Below are positions 45,243 to 55,127 of a stretch of 64,000 bases of DNA, one piece after another; within the stretch, counting starts at the first letter, position 1, and each line of letters starts with the position of its first letter. This DNA is from Chitinophaga hostae. GTDB lineage: Bacteria; Bacteroidota; Bacteroidia; Chitinophagales; Chitinophagaceae. Made by a program: the position numbers and the translations under genes. The stretch is from contig NZ_JAGTXB010000006.1 in NCBI RefSeq assembly GCF_018224885.1, positions 427,381 through 491,380 on the forward strand, written 5' to 3'. The notes beneath the pieces are model-generated. The model ran no database searches and was not told the origin of the DNA. It was given only the letters and a program-made list of their open reading frames with translations.

Positions 45243-45375
45243 CTTTTAGCTATTAGCTGTTAGCTTTTAGTGAATGCAGCGAAGCAGTTTTTAGCTTTTA
45301 GCAAGCGAAGAAGTAATAAAAGTTTGGTCTTCGCTTGCTAAAAGCTAATGGCTAAAAGCTGGTTCGCTGCTTTCG
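45240..45375. repeat. Heptad-arm hairpin (HAH) element 8, composite
   Basis: A nested structure. The inner hairpin is AGCTTTTAGCAAGCGAAGA/TCTTCGCTTGCTAAAAGCT around a 16-base loop. The flanks carry TAGCTTT-type words and a separate GCAGCGAA/TTCGCTGC pair. It looks like one element inserted in, or recombined with, another. It lies between two convergent genes and overlaps the VOC stop codon. Confidence 0.8.
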
Positions 45376-47664
45376 CTACTTCTTCTTTCTAAAGAAAGAA
45401 AATATTCCTCCTCCTCTCAGCTCGTTTTTTTTCTCTGCCGCCGGTTGAAAACCGGGATCATTCGCTACGATCTGGTCTATCAGTTTTCTGCAGGAGCTAA
45501 GGTCGCCTTTGGCCTCGTAAGCCAATGCCATAGTGTATCTGACAGCAGATGCTTCTGTATCCCATGCCCAGTTGTTGGACGCGTAAATATTAAGGCATTG
45601 GGCGCCATAGTCCAGGCACTTTTCATACGCTTTTTCTCCCAGCCATGCTTCGGCCATAAATGCGTATACCCCAAACCGGTAGTTGGGTGAATTATCAGCG
45701 GCATCGCCGGCTCCCATGATATCCAGTGTATGCTGCATATCGGAGATGGCTGCCTTATACCTGCCAAGTTTCAGTGCCGCCTTTCCCCTGAAATAATAAA
45801 TCTTCATCTGGGAAATCACCGGCAGCTGCGATACACCGCCAATAGAAATCCGGTTATTGATAGCGCCGATGCAGTGTTCGTATTGCGCGTTATCAAAGTA
45901 CAGGTACATCAGGTTAAAATAAGCATCGCTGTCGTCCGGCTTTTCGGTGAGGTGGCTTTCCAATGCCAGTATACGCTCGGAAAGATCATCCTCGCTGTTG
46001 GTTCTGATAAATGCCCGGCCGGTTTTAATACGGTCTATATTGTAGGTGATGGTGTTACGGTCGTATTCATCCAGTTCCTCCATATCCCTGGCAATCCAGC
46101 TATTGTATTCCGAGAGGATTTTTTCATAAAGGTCCAGTGCTTCGGTATGGCGCTCCAGTGTACATAAATCATCTATCATGCGCTCATGAATAGAAACATA
46201 GTACGTTAACGGCAGCGTACTATGGAAGCTGGCCAGTATGGTGCGGCGGTCCTCTATGGCTTCCGCCAGTTTATCCATGCTGTGATAGGCGTCTGCCCTG
46301 GATTCCAGCTGCTCCCAGAATGGCGACATGTTATACCCGATGGTGTGCACATGTACCGCCTCTGTGAAAATGCCCCCTTCGTAAAGTGCAATGCCATAGT
46401 TGTTGCAACACATAGCGAAATGGTGGGGATGCCCGGAGTAGGAACTGCCGGTATTCTCATACCAGTAAGCATGATAAATATCGAAGGCCTGCTTGTACAA
46501 AAAGCGCTTTAACGGGATCGCAAATTGTTTGGCGTTGTCTTCTTTTTCCAGTTGTATAATTTCACTGAAAATGACACCTGCTGCGTACCAGTCGTATGGG
46601 ATGTTATGGGTGATATCCGGCCATTTTTCGGGGAACTGACCGGTTACTTTATAGCTGGTATAATACCATCTTACGATGCTGAATGGATATGGCTTTATCG
46701 CGAGCGATTTTTCGTACCAGGGAAGGGCTTCCTGGTAACTGCCAATATTAAAAAATGCGGTAGCGGTGTAGTGGTAAAAATAAGCTTCTTCAGGATACTG
46801 GGCTATAAAGCGTTTCCCGGTAGAAATCTGTTCCAGTGTGCCTTCATCATCATCATCGCCATAAAACTGCTGCCAGAATTCAGTCGTGCCTTTGCAAAAC
46901 TCCCTGGCCAGCGTGGCATGACGCACGCCATCGGTCAGTAACTGCTGTATATGTCTGAGCAGGCGCAGCATTTCGTCCCGGGTATTTTCTCCTGCGCTGA
47001 TCATGATCTGCAGCATACTGGCGGCAAAATCGTAGTCGGCCATGTCCAGTGCAAACCAGGTGGTCGATAATAACCGGTTGTTATACACGGTACAGTCAAA
47101 GGCCAGTTTATAATATTCGAGTGCAGCGGGTCTGTTTTCGGTATGGTAGTATACGTCTCCTATGCGGGTATAACATTGGAACCGGGCTACATTGAGCTGG
47201 GGCAGATCGTCGGCATACAGGGATTCATATACCTGCAGGTTCCGGTGCATATCGGCCAGCGCTTTTTCTGTTTCATTTTTCAGCACCCATACCTGGAACC
47301 GGTAAAGTAATGCTTTGGTAGTCAGCTCCTCATCGCCGCCGGCAATCAGGATATCGCAGTCGCTGATGGTTTCGTCTCCTTTATCGGTCATTACATTGGC
47401 GCCCATATAGGCGCGATGTACCCTCGCCTGGGTATGGGAAGGGTCAAGTATCAACACCTGGCTGAAAGCCTCGTATGCGGCCTCGTACATTGCCGTAATC
47501 AGGTCCCTGTTATCCGTTGCCTTGGCATTTTCCAGCTGGGATAGCCCCAGCAGTTGCCAGCCCCGGGTATCTCCGGGGTTGTCCTGCAAGTATATTTCCA
47601 GTTTTGTTATTGCTTCGGTATATGCCTGTTCGTTGTACAGCCTTTCCAGTTCGTCTAAATGCAT
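45376..47664 (-). CDS. Large tetratricopeptide-repeat protein
   Basis: A 762-residue soluble protein made mostly of TPR-like helix pairs: an N-terminal array (LYNEQAYTEAITKLEIYLQD, then GLSQLENAKAT), repeats of EEAYFYHYTATAFFNIGSYQEALPWYEKSL type, and a C-terminal array (KAALKLGRYKAAISDMQHTL). There is no signal peptide or enzyme domain. It ends in GGGIFSFFRKKK. Such proteins are scaffolds; the partners are unknown. It stands alone between convergent and divergent neighbours. Confidence 0.83.
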   Translation of the reverse strand: MHLDELERLYNEQAYTEAITKLEIYLQDNPGDTRGWQLLGLSQLENAKATDNRDLITAMYEAAYEAFSQVLILDPSHTQARVHRAYMGANVMTDKGDETISDCDILIAGGDEELTTKALLYRFQVWVLKNETEKALADMHRNLQVYESLYADDLPQLNVARFQCYTRIGDVYYHTENRPAALEYYKLAFDCTVYNNRLLSTTWFALDMADYDFAASMLQIMISAGENTRDEMLRLLRHIQQLLTDGVRHATLAREFCKGTTEFWQQFYGDDDDEGTLEQISTGKRFIAQYPEEAYFYHYTATAFFNIGSYQEALPWYEKSLAIKPYPFSIVRWYYTSYKVTGQFPEKWPDITHNIPYDWYAAGVIFSEIIQLEKEDNAKQFAIPLKRFLYKQAFDIYHAYWYENTGSSYSGHPHHFAMCCNNYGIALYEGGIFTEAVHVHTIGYNMSPFWEQLESRADAYHSMDKLAEAIEDRRTILASFHSTLPLTYYVSIHERMIDDLCTLERHTEALDLYEKILSEYNSWIARDMEELDEYDRNTITYNIDRIKTGRAFIRTNSEDDLSERILALESHLTEKPDDSDAYFNLMYLYFDNAQYEHCIGAINNRISIGGVSQLPVISQMKIYYFRGKAALKLGRYKAAISDMQHTLDIMGAGDAADNSPNYRFGVYAFMAEAWLGEKAYEKCLDYGAQCLNIYASNNWAWDTEASAVRYTMALAYEAKGDLSSCRKLIDQIVANDPGFQPAAEKKNELRGGGIFSFFRKKK

Positions 47665-47793
47665 ATGCTGTTAATTAGGACGTGTAATTTATTAATATTG
47701 GCGCAGGATGATAAATAAATTCTGAATAGTCCGTGGTAAGATATATATTTAAAGACCATTTATTATCAGCCAGAAACACTCAAATCCTTTGCC

Positions 47794-49182
47794 ATGAAAG
47801 CAATAACAGTATTGTTATTACTCCTGTGTAATACGGTTTTATATGCACAGGAGTGTGATTGCAAAAAGAAATTTGACAGCGTACAGGTCTATCTGAGAAA
47901 AAACTATGTAGGATTTATTGACAAGGTAACGCCGGTTACCCTGCAGGCTTATACCGCTATGGTTGCAAAGCAGCAGCTGCAGGCCGCTACGATCAGGAGC
48001 GCTACCCATTGCCTGTTACTGATTAACCGGTACCTGCGCTTCTTCAAAGATCAGCATCTCACGCTGAAACCGGGTTATACGCCGGTTACTGAAAAAATTG
48101 CCCTCACCCCGGTACAACTGGAGCAGCTGGACAAACAGCCACCCGCATCCATTGCGGGGATTTACCAGGCCGACAGTATGTACAAAGTAGCCCTGATCCG
48201 GCATCCGCGGGGGCTGCGTACTTACGCCGCCGTAGTGCTTGAGTCGGCCATACCGGAGTGGAAGCCCGGGGATGTGATCTTCGAGCTGGCCGCCAGCGGT
48301 ACCGACAAATTCGATTTGATCAGTTATCAGCATCACCGCGTGGCATTTGATACGGTAACGATTGGCAGGCAGCGTGATGGGCTGTCGGCACTCGGTTGGC
48401 AAAAGCCGGGCGCACTCCGTACTCCTGCCTCCCGTGAAACACCCGCCTTTGGAGATATGCCCGCCGCCGGCTTCTTTTTTAGGGAGATAGACGACAGTAC
48501 GGGCTATCTGCGCATCAGTAGTTTCGACGCGGCCGACTATTACCTGGCCGATTCGGTACTCAATGCCAATGATGAATATCTCCGCAAAAATACCCGTCTG
48601 CTGATCGATATACGTGACAACGGAGCCGGCGTTGACAAGCTCACTGAGCGCCTGCGCCCCGTATTGTATACACAGCCTGTGAGGATCATTGGCGTGGATT
48701 TTTACGCCACACCCGATAACATTAAGGCCTGGAGCCGGTTACTGGATGAACAGGCCGGAAAACTGCCCGAAGAATACGTAGAGCAGCTCCGGAATGTAAT
48801 GCACCAGGGCGACGGATTACAGGGAAGGCTGGTGAGCATGGGGCCGGATGAAAACATGATTCTGCCTTCGCCGCTCGCTACGCCGGCTAAAATTGGGCTC
48901 ATTATTAATGGGAAGTGCAGTAATACCGCAGAGCAATTTTTACTCGAAGCCGCACAGAGCAAAAAGGTGAAGATTTTCGGTGCCCCTTCGGCGGGCGCCC
49001 TCGATTATGCGCATGTTAATATGGTGAAATTTTTGGCGCCGGAATTTTCAATTGATTACCCGGTAACCCGCTCCCGCAGGGTGGCGGCAGGGCAAGGGAT
49101 CGACAATAAAGGCGTACAACCGGAAGTGAAAATAAACTTTCACACAGCCGGATGGCTGGAAGAGATAGTGAAACAATTATAA
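47794..49182 (+). CDS. S41-family peptidase, exported
   Basis: A 462-residue protein with a signal peptide (MKAITVLLLLLCNTVLYAQE) and a C-terminal S41 (tail-specific protease-like) domain: TGYLRISSFDAADYYL, LLIDIRDNGAGV, GLIINGKCSNTAEQFL with the likely Ser nucleophile (S in KCSNTAEQ) and KIFGAPSAGALDY. No PDZ domain is obvious. It probably processes periplasmic or surface proteins. The substrate is unknown. Confidence 0.87.
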   Translation: MKAITVLLLLLCNTVLYAQECDCKKKFDSVQVYLRKNYVGFIDKVTPVTLQAYTAMVAKQQLQAATIRSATHCLLLINRYLRFFKDQHLTLKPGYTPVTEKIALTPVQLEQLDKQPPASIAGIYQADSMYKVALIRHPRGLRTYAAVVLESAIPEWKPGDVIFELAASGTDKFDLISYQHHRVAFDTVTIGRQRDGLSALGWQKPGALRTPASRETPAFGDMPAAGFFFREIDDSTGYLRISSFDAADYYLADSVLNANDEYLRKNTRLLIDIRDNGAGVDKLTERLRPVLYTQPVRIIGVDFYATPDNIKAWSRLLDEQAGKLPEEYVEQLRNVMHQGDGLQGRLVSMGPDENMILPSPLATPAKIGLIINGKCSNTAEQFLLEAAQSKKVKIFGAPSAGALDYAHVNMVKFLAPEFSIDYPVTRSRRVAAGQGIDNKGVQPEVKINFHTAGWLEEIVKQL

Positions 49183-49303
49183 TGCTGTTGTTATTAAGAA
49201 CCGGTTAACACTTGGAAATACAGAATTAACCATCTTTACCTCAACAAAGCATATGCGCGAGCATATATGAGGGTTTAAAAATAGTAACAATGGTAGAAAA
49301 GCT

Positions 49304-49334
49304 GCCTCACAATTCCTTGTGAGGCTTTTCTTTT
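49304..49334. terminator. Bidirectional terminator
   Basis: A perfect 9-bp stem GCCTCACAA/TTGTGAGGC with a 4-base loop, followed by TTTTCTTTT on the plus strand and preceded by AAAA, which serves the minus strand. It lies between the S41 gene and the convergent response regulator, whose stop codon overlaps the T-run. Confidence 0.8.
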
Positions 49335-49734
49335 AAAACAGTTTCTGCTGCAGTATATCTGTCAGTATATGTGTTAACTCATGTAAACTATTGGGCTTGG
49401 TAAGAAAATAAACGGCCCCCAGTTCCCTGGTCTCCTTTTTATCTGACTCATGTGAAGAGGTGGAATAGATGATCACGGGTATGTGCTTCAAATGGCTGAT
49501 CCGCTGTATTTCAGCTAGAAACTGCTTTCCGTCTACTCTTGGCATATTCAGGTCCAGGAATATAAGATCAGGGATAAGGTCATTGTCCAGCTTTATTAAA
49601 GCATCTTCTCCATTTATAGCTTCATGGTATATGATATCGGGTGCCAATTCTTTTAATACTTCACCAAATATCATCCTGTCATCTATATCATCATCAATTA
49701 AAAGTACAGAGGTATATTTACAACTATCAGGCAT
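49333..49734 (-). CDS. Single-domain response regulator (Rcp1-like)
   Basis: A 133-residue receiver domain with acidic pocket DDD (LLIDDDIDDR), phospho-acceptor D61 (LIFLDLNMPRVDG) and the Lys in YFLTKPNSL. No output domain, so it acts by protein contact, as in phytochrome-linked Rcp1 proteins. The ATG at 49734 was chosen over the TTG at 49755. It faces the large hybrid kinase cluster and may belong to the same network. Confidence 0.87.
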   Translation of the reverse strand: MPDSCKYTSVLLIDDDIDDRMIFGEVLKELAPDIIYHEAINGEDALIKLDNDLIPDLIFLDLNMPRVDGKQFLAEIQRISHLKHIPVIIYSTSSHESDKKETRELGAVYFLTKPNSLHELTHILTDILQQKLF

Positions 49735-49889
49735 ATCATTTTTGAATAGGGACAAATTTATGATTTTGTTGTTATTTTATTATCATTATAATTCAATTTA
49801 GCTGACCGTTTGGAATGAAATGTGTGGAAGCGGGCAGGAATACTGTTCAGGAGATATGACACCCTTTACAATTAAACAAGCTCAGGCAA

Positions 49890-52800
49890 ATGAAGAAATT
49901 TTTTATGCAGCTGCCCATGCCCCGAAAGCTGATGTTAATAACGGTAATACCATTAATTTGTCTTATCTATTTTGGGGTTGAAGTATTCAATAAACAAAGT
50001 GCTGATATTGACACCATCGATAACCTCGTACAAAAAGTAACCACTGCCACCACCATCATGAAGGTGGCGGATGAAATACATATGGAGCGCAGAAGCAGTG
50101 TTAACTATGTATTGCAAACCGGCAATCTTAATGAGCTGCTTACCCAGCGGGCAAAAACGGACCTCGCCATTGATGCGGTGAAAAGCCGGCTGCTGGCCAA
50201 CGATAGCCGTTTTTTCCAGTATTCGTTACTGAATACGCTTCCCAAAAAACGGAAAGACATCGATAATAAAAGCATGCCTCAGCGGGAAGTACTCGACTAT
50301 TACTCCAATCTCATTTTCCGGCTTAACGACCTGGCCAATACCAACACTCCGGATATACCTGTACTCAAAGGGGTACAACAGGATATGAATGCACAATACC
50401 TGCTGGCGCAAATGTCGGCCTACCAGGGAATGATCCGCATGGATATTTATTACTTCATGTTGAAAAAGGAAGTGTGGCCCGAAGATTTTGCCCGTATCGA
50501 AAACAACGCAGATATGTATAATTCTCTGCGGGCTGAACTGGTAGACAAAGCCTCACCTGTCATTGTGAAGGATTTTCAGAAAATGGAAACCACGCCTGAA
50601 TATACGATCACCACAGATTTTATCAACAGCACTATTACTGCACGAAAAATTGACACCTTGTTTAATGCTGATTCCTGGTGGGATAATTCATCTCAGGCAG
50701 TAGACCAGCTCAAACAGTTGCAGCGGGCCACCGTTGATAAAGCAGGCAGGGACGCCAGGGCCATCTCCAAAAAGGAAAATGATGTTAAAACCCGTTTTCT
50801 TATAGCGCTGGTACTTATTGTGGTGCTCGTGATTACGTTTGTTAGCATCACCATTAAGGGGATTACAGACAGCCTGGAATTACTCCGCGCCGCCGCAGTA
50901 AACATCGCGAAGGGAGTGCCCGGATCTGCTCCGGAAATACATACAAAAGATGCGGTTGGAAGCCTGGCCCGGTCGTTTGTAGCCATCGATCAAACCAGCC
51001 AGGAACTTACAGAAGCGGCAGACAGTATCGGGAAGGGCAACTTTAACATAGATGTGAAACCGCGTAGCAGCAGCGATCTGCTGGGACATGCTATTGTACA
51101 GATGGCTGCCGATCTGAAAACACTCCGCTATCAGAACGATCAGAAAATATGGATACAATCCGGTCTTAACCGCATCAGCGAAATATTGCTGGGAGAAAAG
51201 GATATGTCCACTCTCAGTAACGATGCGCTTGCAGACGTTGTAGCATATACCGGCGCACAAACAGGTGTTATTTATATCAAATATGCGGGAGAGCTCCACT
51301 TGACCGCCGGACATGCACTGTCGCCCCAATATCCGGCTCCTGCTGTTATTGAAGTAGGAAAAACGTTACTCGGACAAAGCGTACAGCAGAAAGAACCTGT
51401 GTATCTGCGGGAAGTGCCTAACGATTTTCTGCATATCGCCGGCGCTGCCGCTGCCGGACAACCGGGCCATGTACTCATTATTCCCCTGATCCATGCCGGC
51501 ATTACAGAAGGTGTTATCGAAATAGGATCGCTCTTTCCTTTTAAAGACAGCGTGCTCGATTTCGTGAAACAGGCTGCTGTAAATATTGCAGTGGCGCTGC
51601 AAAGTACGCGCAGCCGTACCAGGCTGCAGGAACTGCTGGAAGAAACCCAGGCGCAGGCAGAAGAACTCCAGACTCAACACAGCGAACTCGAAAGTCTTAA
51701 CGTAGAACTGGAGGCACAAACACAGAAACTGCAGGTGTCGGAAGAAGAACTGAAAGTGCAACAGGAAGAACTGATGCAGTCCAATGCAGAGCTGGAAGAA
51801 AGGAGCCGCCTGCTGGAAGAAAAAAACCAGATCATCGTAGAACGTAACCTCGATATACACAAAAAAGCAGAGGAGCTGGCGCTCAGTACCAGGTACAAAT
51901 CTGAGTTCCTGGCGAATATGTCGCATGAACTGCGTACACCGTTAAACTCTATCCTGTTATTGTCAAGACTACTCTCAGAAAATCATGATCATAACCTGAA
52001 TGGAGACCAGGTAGAATATGCCCAGGTGATTAACAGCTCCGGTAAGGGATTGCTGACGCTGATAGATGAAATACTGGATCTGTCGAAGATAGAATCCGGT
52101 AAGATGGAACTGGAGTTTGGGAATGTGTCGGTATCAGATATCTGCTCCAATATGCAGGCATTATTTGAGCCGATTGCCAGGGAAAAGGGATTACAGCTAA
52201 TACTGCATACAGCAGCCGGGGTACCCGGTACTATTGAAACAGACCAGGCAAGACTGGAGCAGGTACTCAAAAACCTGTTGTCCAATGCACTGAAATTTAC
52301 CGCGCGCGGATCAGTGACACTGGAAGTGCAAATGGCCGACACACCACAAACGATCCGGTTTGTGGTAAAAGATACCGGAATCGGTATTCCGGAAGATAAA
52401 CAACAGGTGATCTTCGAAGCTTTTCAGCAGGCCGATGGATCCACGCGAAGAAAATATGGCGGCACCGGGCTGGGATTATCTATCAGCCGTGAATTGGCCA
52501 AGCTGCTGGGCGGCCAACTGGGCGTAACCAGCAACAGCAATGAAGGCAGTGAGTTTTTTATAACCATCCGGGTACACCGCAAAATGATAACGCCGGTCAA
52601 AGATGCTTTCGTACTGCCGTCGCCGGTAGTAGAAGACGCAATGGGCGCCCCGGGTCAATCCCGTTTCCTGTCGCCCACCATTCCGGAAGGCATTTTTGAT
52701 GACCGCGGCTTAATTGAAAAAGGCGATGCGGTGATACTCATTGTTGAAGATGATACCCATTTCGCAAAGGCATTACTCGACTTTACCCATGTAAGGGGAT

Positions 52801-53903
52801 ATAAGGGAATTGTTGCCGTACGCGGAGATGAAGCGGCGGAGCTGGCCCGCATCTATAAGCCGATCGGTATTTTACTGGATATTCAATTACCGATAAAAGA
52901 CGGCTGGCAGGTAATGGAAGAACTGAAAAGTGATCCGCTGACAAGACCTATCCCGGTACATATCATGTCTTCTATGGAAGCCAAAAAGGAAAGCCTGCTG
53001 AAAGGAGCGGCTGACTTTATCAGCAAACCGGTAGACATGGAAAGCATGCAGCAGATTTTTGAAAAAATGGAATTTGTATTGCAACGCTCCAGTAAAAAAG
53101 TGTTGATACTGGAAGAAAATGCTAAACATGCCAAAGCACTGGCTTACTTCCTCAGCAATTACCAGGTAAGTTCTGAAATCAGCAATAGTGTTGCAGATGG
53201 TGTATCATTACTGCAACAGCACGACGTGGATTGCGTGATACTGGATATGGGTATTCCGGATGAAAAAGCATATGAAGCCCTGGAAATGGTAAAGGAAATA
53301 AAGGGCCTGGAAAACTTACCCATCATCATTTTCACGGGCAAAAGTTTGTCAAAAGCGGAAGAACAACGCATACGGCAATACGCAGATTCTATTGTGGTAA
53401 AAACGGCACACTCCTATCAGCGTATGCTGGATGAGGTATCGCTTTTCCTGCACCTGGTATCCGAAAATGCCCCGGCAGCAGCAGGGGGTAACGGCAAAAT
53501 GGGCGTATTGAATGAAGTACTGAAAGATAAAACAGTATTGATCGCAGATGATGATGTACGCAACATTTTCTCTTTAACCAAAGCGCTGGAAAAACACCAG
53601 ATGAAGGTATTGTCGGCCATAGATGGAAAAGAAGCACTGCAGCAGCTGAAAGAACATACAGCAGATGTGGTGCTGATGGATATGATGATGCCGGAAATGG
53701 ATGGTTATGATGCCATTGCGGCGATCAGAAAACAGCCGGAAATGAGAAACCTGCCTATTATTGCCGTTACGGCTAAAGCGATGATGGGCGACCGGGAGAA
53801 GTGTTTGCAGGCAGGAGCATCGGACTATATTTCTAAACCGGTGGATGTAGACCAGTTATTGTCTCTCTTACGGGTATGGTTATACGATAAAGCGATGAAA
53901 TAG
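49890..53903 (+). CDS. Hybrid sensor histidine kinase with NIT-like sensor, GAF and three receiver domains
   Basis: A 1337-residue kinase. TM1 is at ~14-32; the external region resembles a nitrate-sensing NIT domain (IHMERRSSVNYVLQTGNLNE); TM2 is at ~303-322; HAMP follows, then a GAF domain (~430-570) and a coiled coil (~575-665). The HisKA site is H679 in FLANMSHELRTPLNS, with HATPase_c motifs DTGIGIP and GGTGLGLSIS. Three receivers end it, with Asp at 997, 1119 and 1264; the second, LEENAKH, has a degraded acidic pocket. It heads a five-gene cluster with REC, CheR and CheB proteins. Confidence 0.92.
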   Translation: MKKFFMQLPMPRKLMLITVIPLICLIYFGVEVFNKQSADIDTIDNLVQKVTTATTIMKVADEIHMERRSSVNYVLQTGNLNELLTQRAKTDLAIDAVKSRLLANDSRFFQYSLLNTLPKKRKDIDNKSMPQREVLDYYSNLIFRLNDLANTNTPDIPVLKGVQQDMNAQYLLAQMSAYQGMIRMDIYYFMLKKEVWPEDFARIENNADMYNSLRAELVDKASPVIVKDFQKMETTPEYTITTDFINSTITARKIDTLFNADSWWDNSSQAVDQLKQLQRATVDKAGRDARAISKKENDVKTRFLIALVLIVVLVITFVSITIKGITDSLELLRAAAVNIAKGVPGSAPEIHTKDAVGSLARSFVAIDQTSQELTEAADSIGKGNFNIDVKPRSSSDLLGHAIVQMAADLKTLRYQNDQKIWIQSGLNRISEILLGEKDMSTLSNDALADVVAYTGAQTGVIYIKYAGELHLTAGHALSPQYPAPAVIEVGKTLLGQSVQQKEPVYLREVPNDFLHIAGAAAAGQPGHVLIIPLIHAGITEGVIEIGSLFPFKDSVLDFVKQAAVNIAVALQSTRSRTRLQELLEETQAQAEELQTQHSELESLNVELEAQTQKLQVSEEELKVQQEELMQSNAELEERSRLLEEKNQIIVERNLDIHKKAEELALSTRYKSEFLANMSHELRTPLNSILLLSRLLSENHDHNLNGDQVEYAQVINSSGKGLLTLIDEILDLSKIESGKMELEFGNVSVSDICSNMQALFEPIAREKGLQLILHTAAGVPGTIETDQARLEQVLKNLLSNALKFTARGSVTLEVQMADTPQTIRFVVKDTGIGIPEDKQQVIFEAFQQADGSTRRKYGGTGLGLSISRELAKLLGGQLGVTSNSNEGSEFFITIRVHRKMITPVKDAFVLPSPVVEDAMGAPGQSRFLSPTIPEGIFDDRGLIEKGDAVILIVEDDTHFAKALLDFTHVRGYKGIVAVRGDEAAELARIYKPIGILLDIQLPIKDGWQVMEELKSDPLTRPIPVHIMSSMEAKKESLLKGAADFISKPVDMESMQQIFEKMEFVLQRSSKKVLILEENAKHAKALAYFLSNYQVSSEISNSVADGVSLLQQHDVDCVILDMGIPDEKAYEALEMVKEIKGLENLPIIIFTGKSLSKAEEQRIRQYADSIVVKTAHSYQRMLDEVSLFLHLVSENAPAAAGGNGKMGVLNEVLKDKTVLIADDDVRNIFSLTKALEKHQMKVLSAIDGKEALQQLKEHTADVVLMDMMMPEMDGYDAIAAIRKQPEMRNLPIIAVTAKAMMGDREKCLQAGASDYISKPVDVDQLLSLLRVWLYDKAMK

Positions 53904-53906
53904 CGT

Positions 53907-54281
53907 ATGGAACAAAAGCAGGTATTAATAATAGATGATGATCAGCGCAATATTTTTGCGCTGAAAGCGGTATTAAGATCCAGATCCATTGCCTGTTTAT
54001 CTGCCGGTACCGGTGCAGAAGCGCTGCAGTTATTGTCTGCCGGCCATCGCGTGGGCGTGGTGCTGATGGATATAATGATGCCGGATATGGATGGCTACGA
54101 AACCATTTCGGCATTGAGGGCAATGCCCTGGAACAGCCGGTTACCCGTTATTGCCGTTACAGCCAAGGCCATGGTTGGCGACCGGGAAAAGTGCCTGGAA
54201 GCGGGTGCTGATAACTATATTTCAAAACCTATTGATGTAGATGAATTACTGGTACAGCTACAACAATATTTATCCGTGTAA
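53907..54281 (+). CDS. Single-domain response regulator
   Basis: A 124-residue receiver domain with DDD pocket (LIIDDDQRN), phospho-acceptor D55 (VLMDIMMPDMDGYE), and Lys in YISKPIDVDELL. It is close in sequence to the third receiver of the preceding kinase, suggesting a duplication or shared partner. It begins three bases after the kinase stop and two bases before cheR. Confidence 0.9.
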   Translation: MEQKQVLIIDDDQRNIFALKAVLRSRSIACLSAGTGAEALQLLSAGHRVGVVLMDIMMPDMDGYETISALRAMPWNSRLPVIAVTAKAMVGDREKCLEAGADNYISKPIDVDELLVQLQQYLSV

Positions 54282-54283
54282 AA

Positions 54284-55111
54284 GTGAGCAGGAATCTGAT
54301 AAGTGAGCAGGAAGTAAGCTTGTTGCTAAATGATGTGCTGGAAAGATATGGGTATGATTTTACGGAATATGCCCCGGCGTCAATTAACCGCCGGGTTAAT
54401 CACCTGTTCCAGGTTGACAGGTTTCCCAGTTTTGCGGAATACCGTTATCGTATCATTTCTGACCCGGCATATGCGCTGCGCTTTGTAGAGGAAATAACGG
54501 TCAACGTAACAGAGATGTTTCGCGATCCTTCTTTCTACCAGGCTTTGCGTACCCACGTATTGCCGGTACTGGCAACTTATCCGTTTATCCGGATATGGCA
54601 TGCCGGCTGCGCTACAGGAGAGGAAGTATATTCCTTTGCTATTTTATTGAAAGAAGCCAAACTGCTGCACAAAGCCGTGATCTACGCTACTGATATCAAT
54701 GCCAGTGTATTGGAGAAGGGAAGAAAAGGTATATTCCGGCTTTCACAGATGCAGCAGTATTCCCGCAATTATATGGAGTCAGGAGGGAGAGAGGACTTTT
54801 CATCTTATTATACGGCTAACTACGAGTACGCCAAGTTCCGGGAAGACCTGGGGGAGAAAATCATTTTTTCGCCGCATAACCTGGTAACGGATGGTTCTTT
54901 CAACGAATTCCAGCTGATCATTTGCCGGAATGTGCTGATCTACTTTAATAAAAAATTACAGGACAGGGTGCTGAATTTATTCAGTGACAGCCTGGAACAG
55001 CTGGGGTTCCTGGCCCTCGGAAGCAAGGAAACGCTTAACTTTACCAGTGTGACCCGGAAGTTCAAACAACTGGAAAACAGAGAGAAAATCTGGAGAAAGG
55101 TGCAACTGTAA
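54284..55111 (+). CDS. CheR-type protein glutamate methyltransferase
   Basis: A 275-residue SAM methyltransferase. An N-terminal helical domain (LLNDVLERYGYDFTEYAP) is followed by the SAM loop WHAGCATGEEVYSFAILL and FNEFQLIICRNVLIYFNKK, both CheR signatures. It starts with GTG at 54284. Classical CheR methylates chemoreceptors, but no chemoreceptor, CheA or CheW is in the window. It probably modifies the hybrid kinase or acts in a chemosensory-like pathway not linked to flagella. Confidence 0.9.
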   Translation: MSRNLISEQEVSLLLNDVLERYGYDFTEYAPASINRRVNHLFQVDRFPSFAEYRYRIISDPAYALRFVEEITVNVTEMFRDPSFYQALRTHVLPVLATYPFIRIWHAGCATGEEVYSFAILLKEAKLLHKAVIYATDINASVLEKGRKGIFRLSQMQQYSRNYMESGGREDFSSYYTANYEYAKFREDLGEKIIFSPHNLVTDGSFNEFQLIICRNVLIYFNKKLQDRVLNLFSDSLEQLGFLALGSKETLNFTSVTRKFKQLENREKIWRKVQL

Positions 55112-55127
55112 AAAGAAACAAGCCCTT

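Noticed and set aside
49290..49322. Ten-codon frame MVEKLPHNSL before the terminator at 49.3 kb
   Set aside because: It is made of the terminator stem itself and has no other support.
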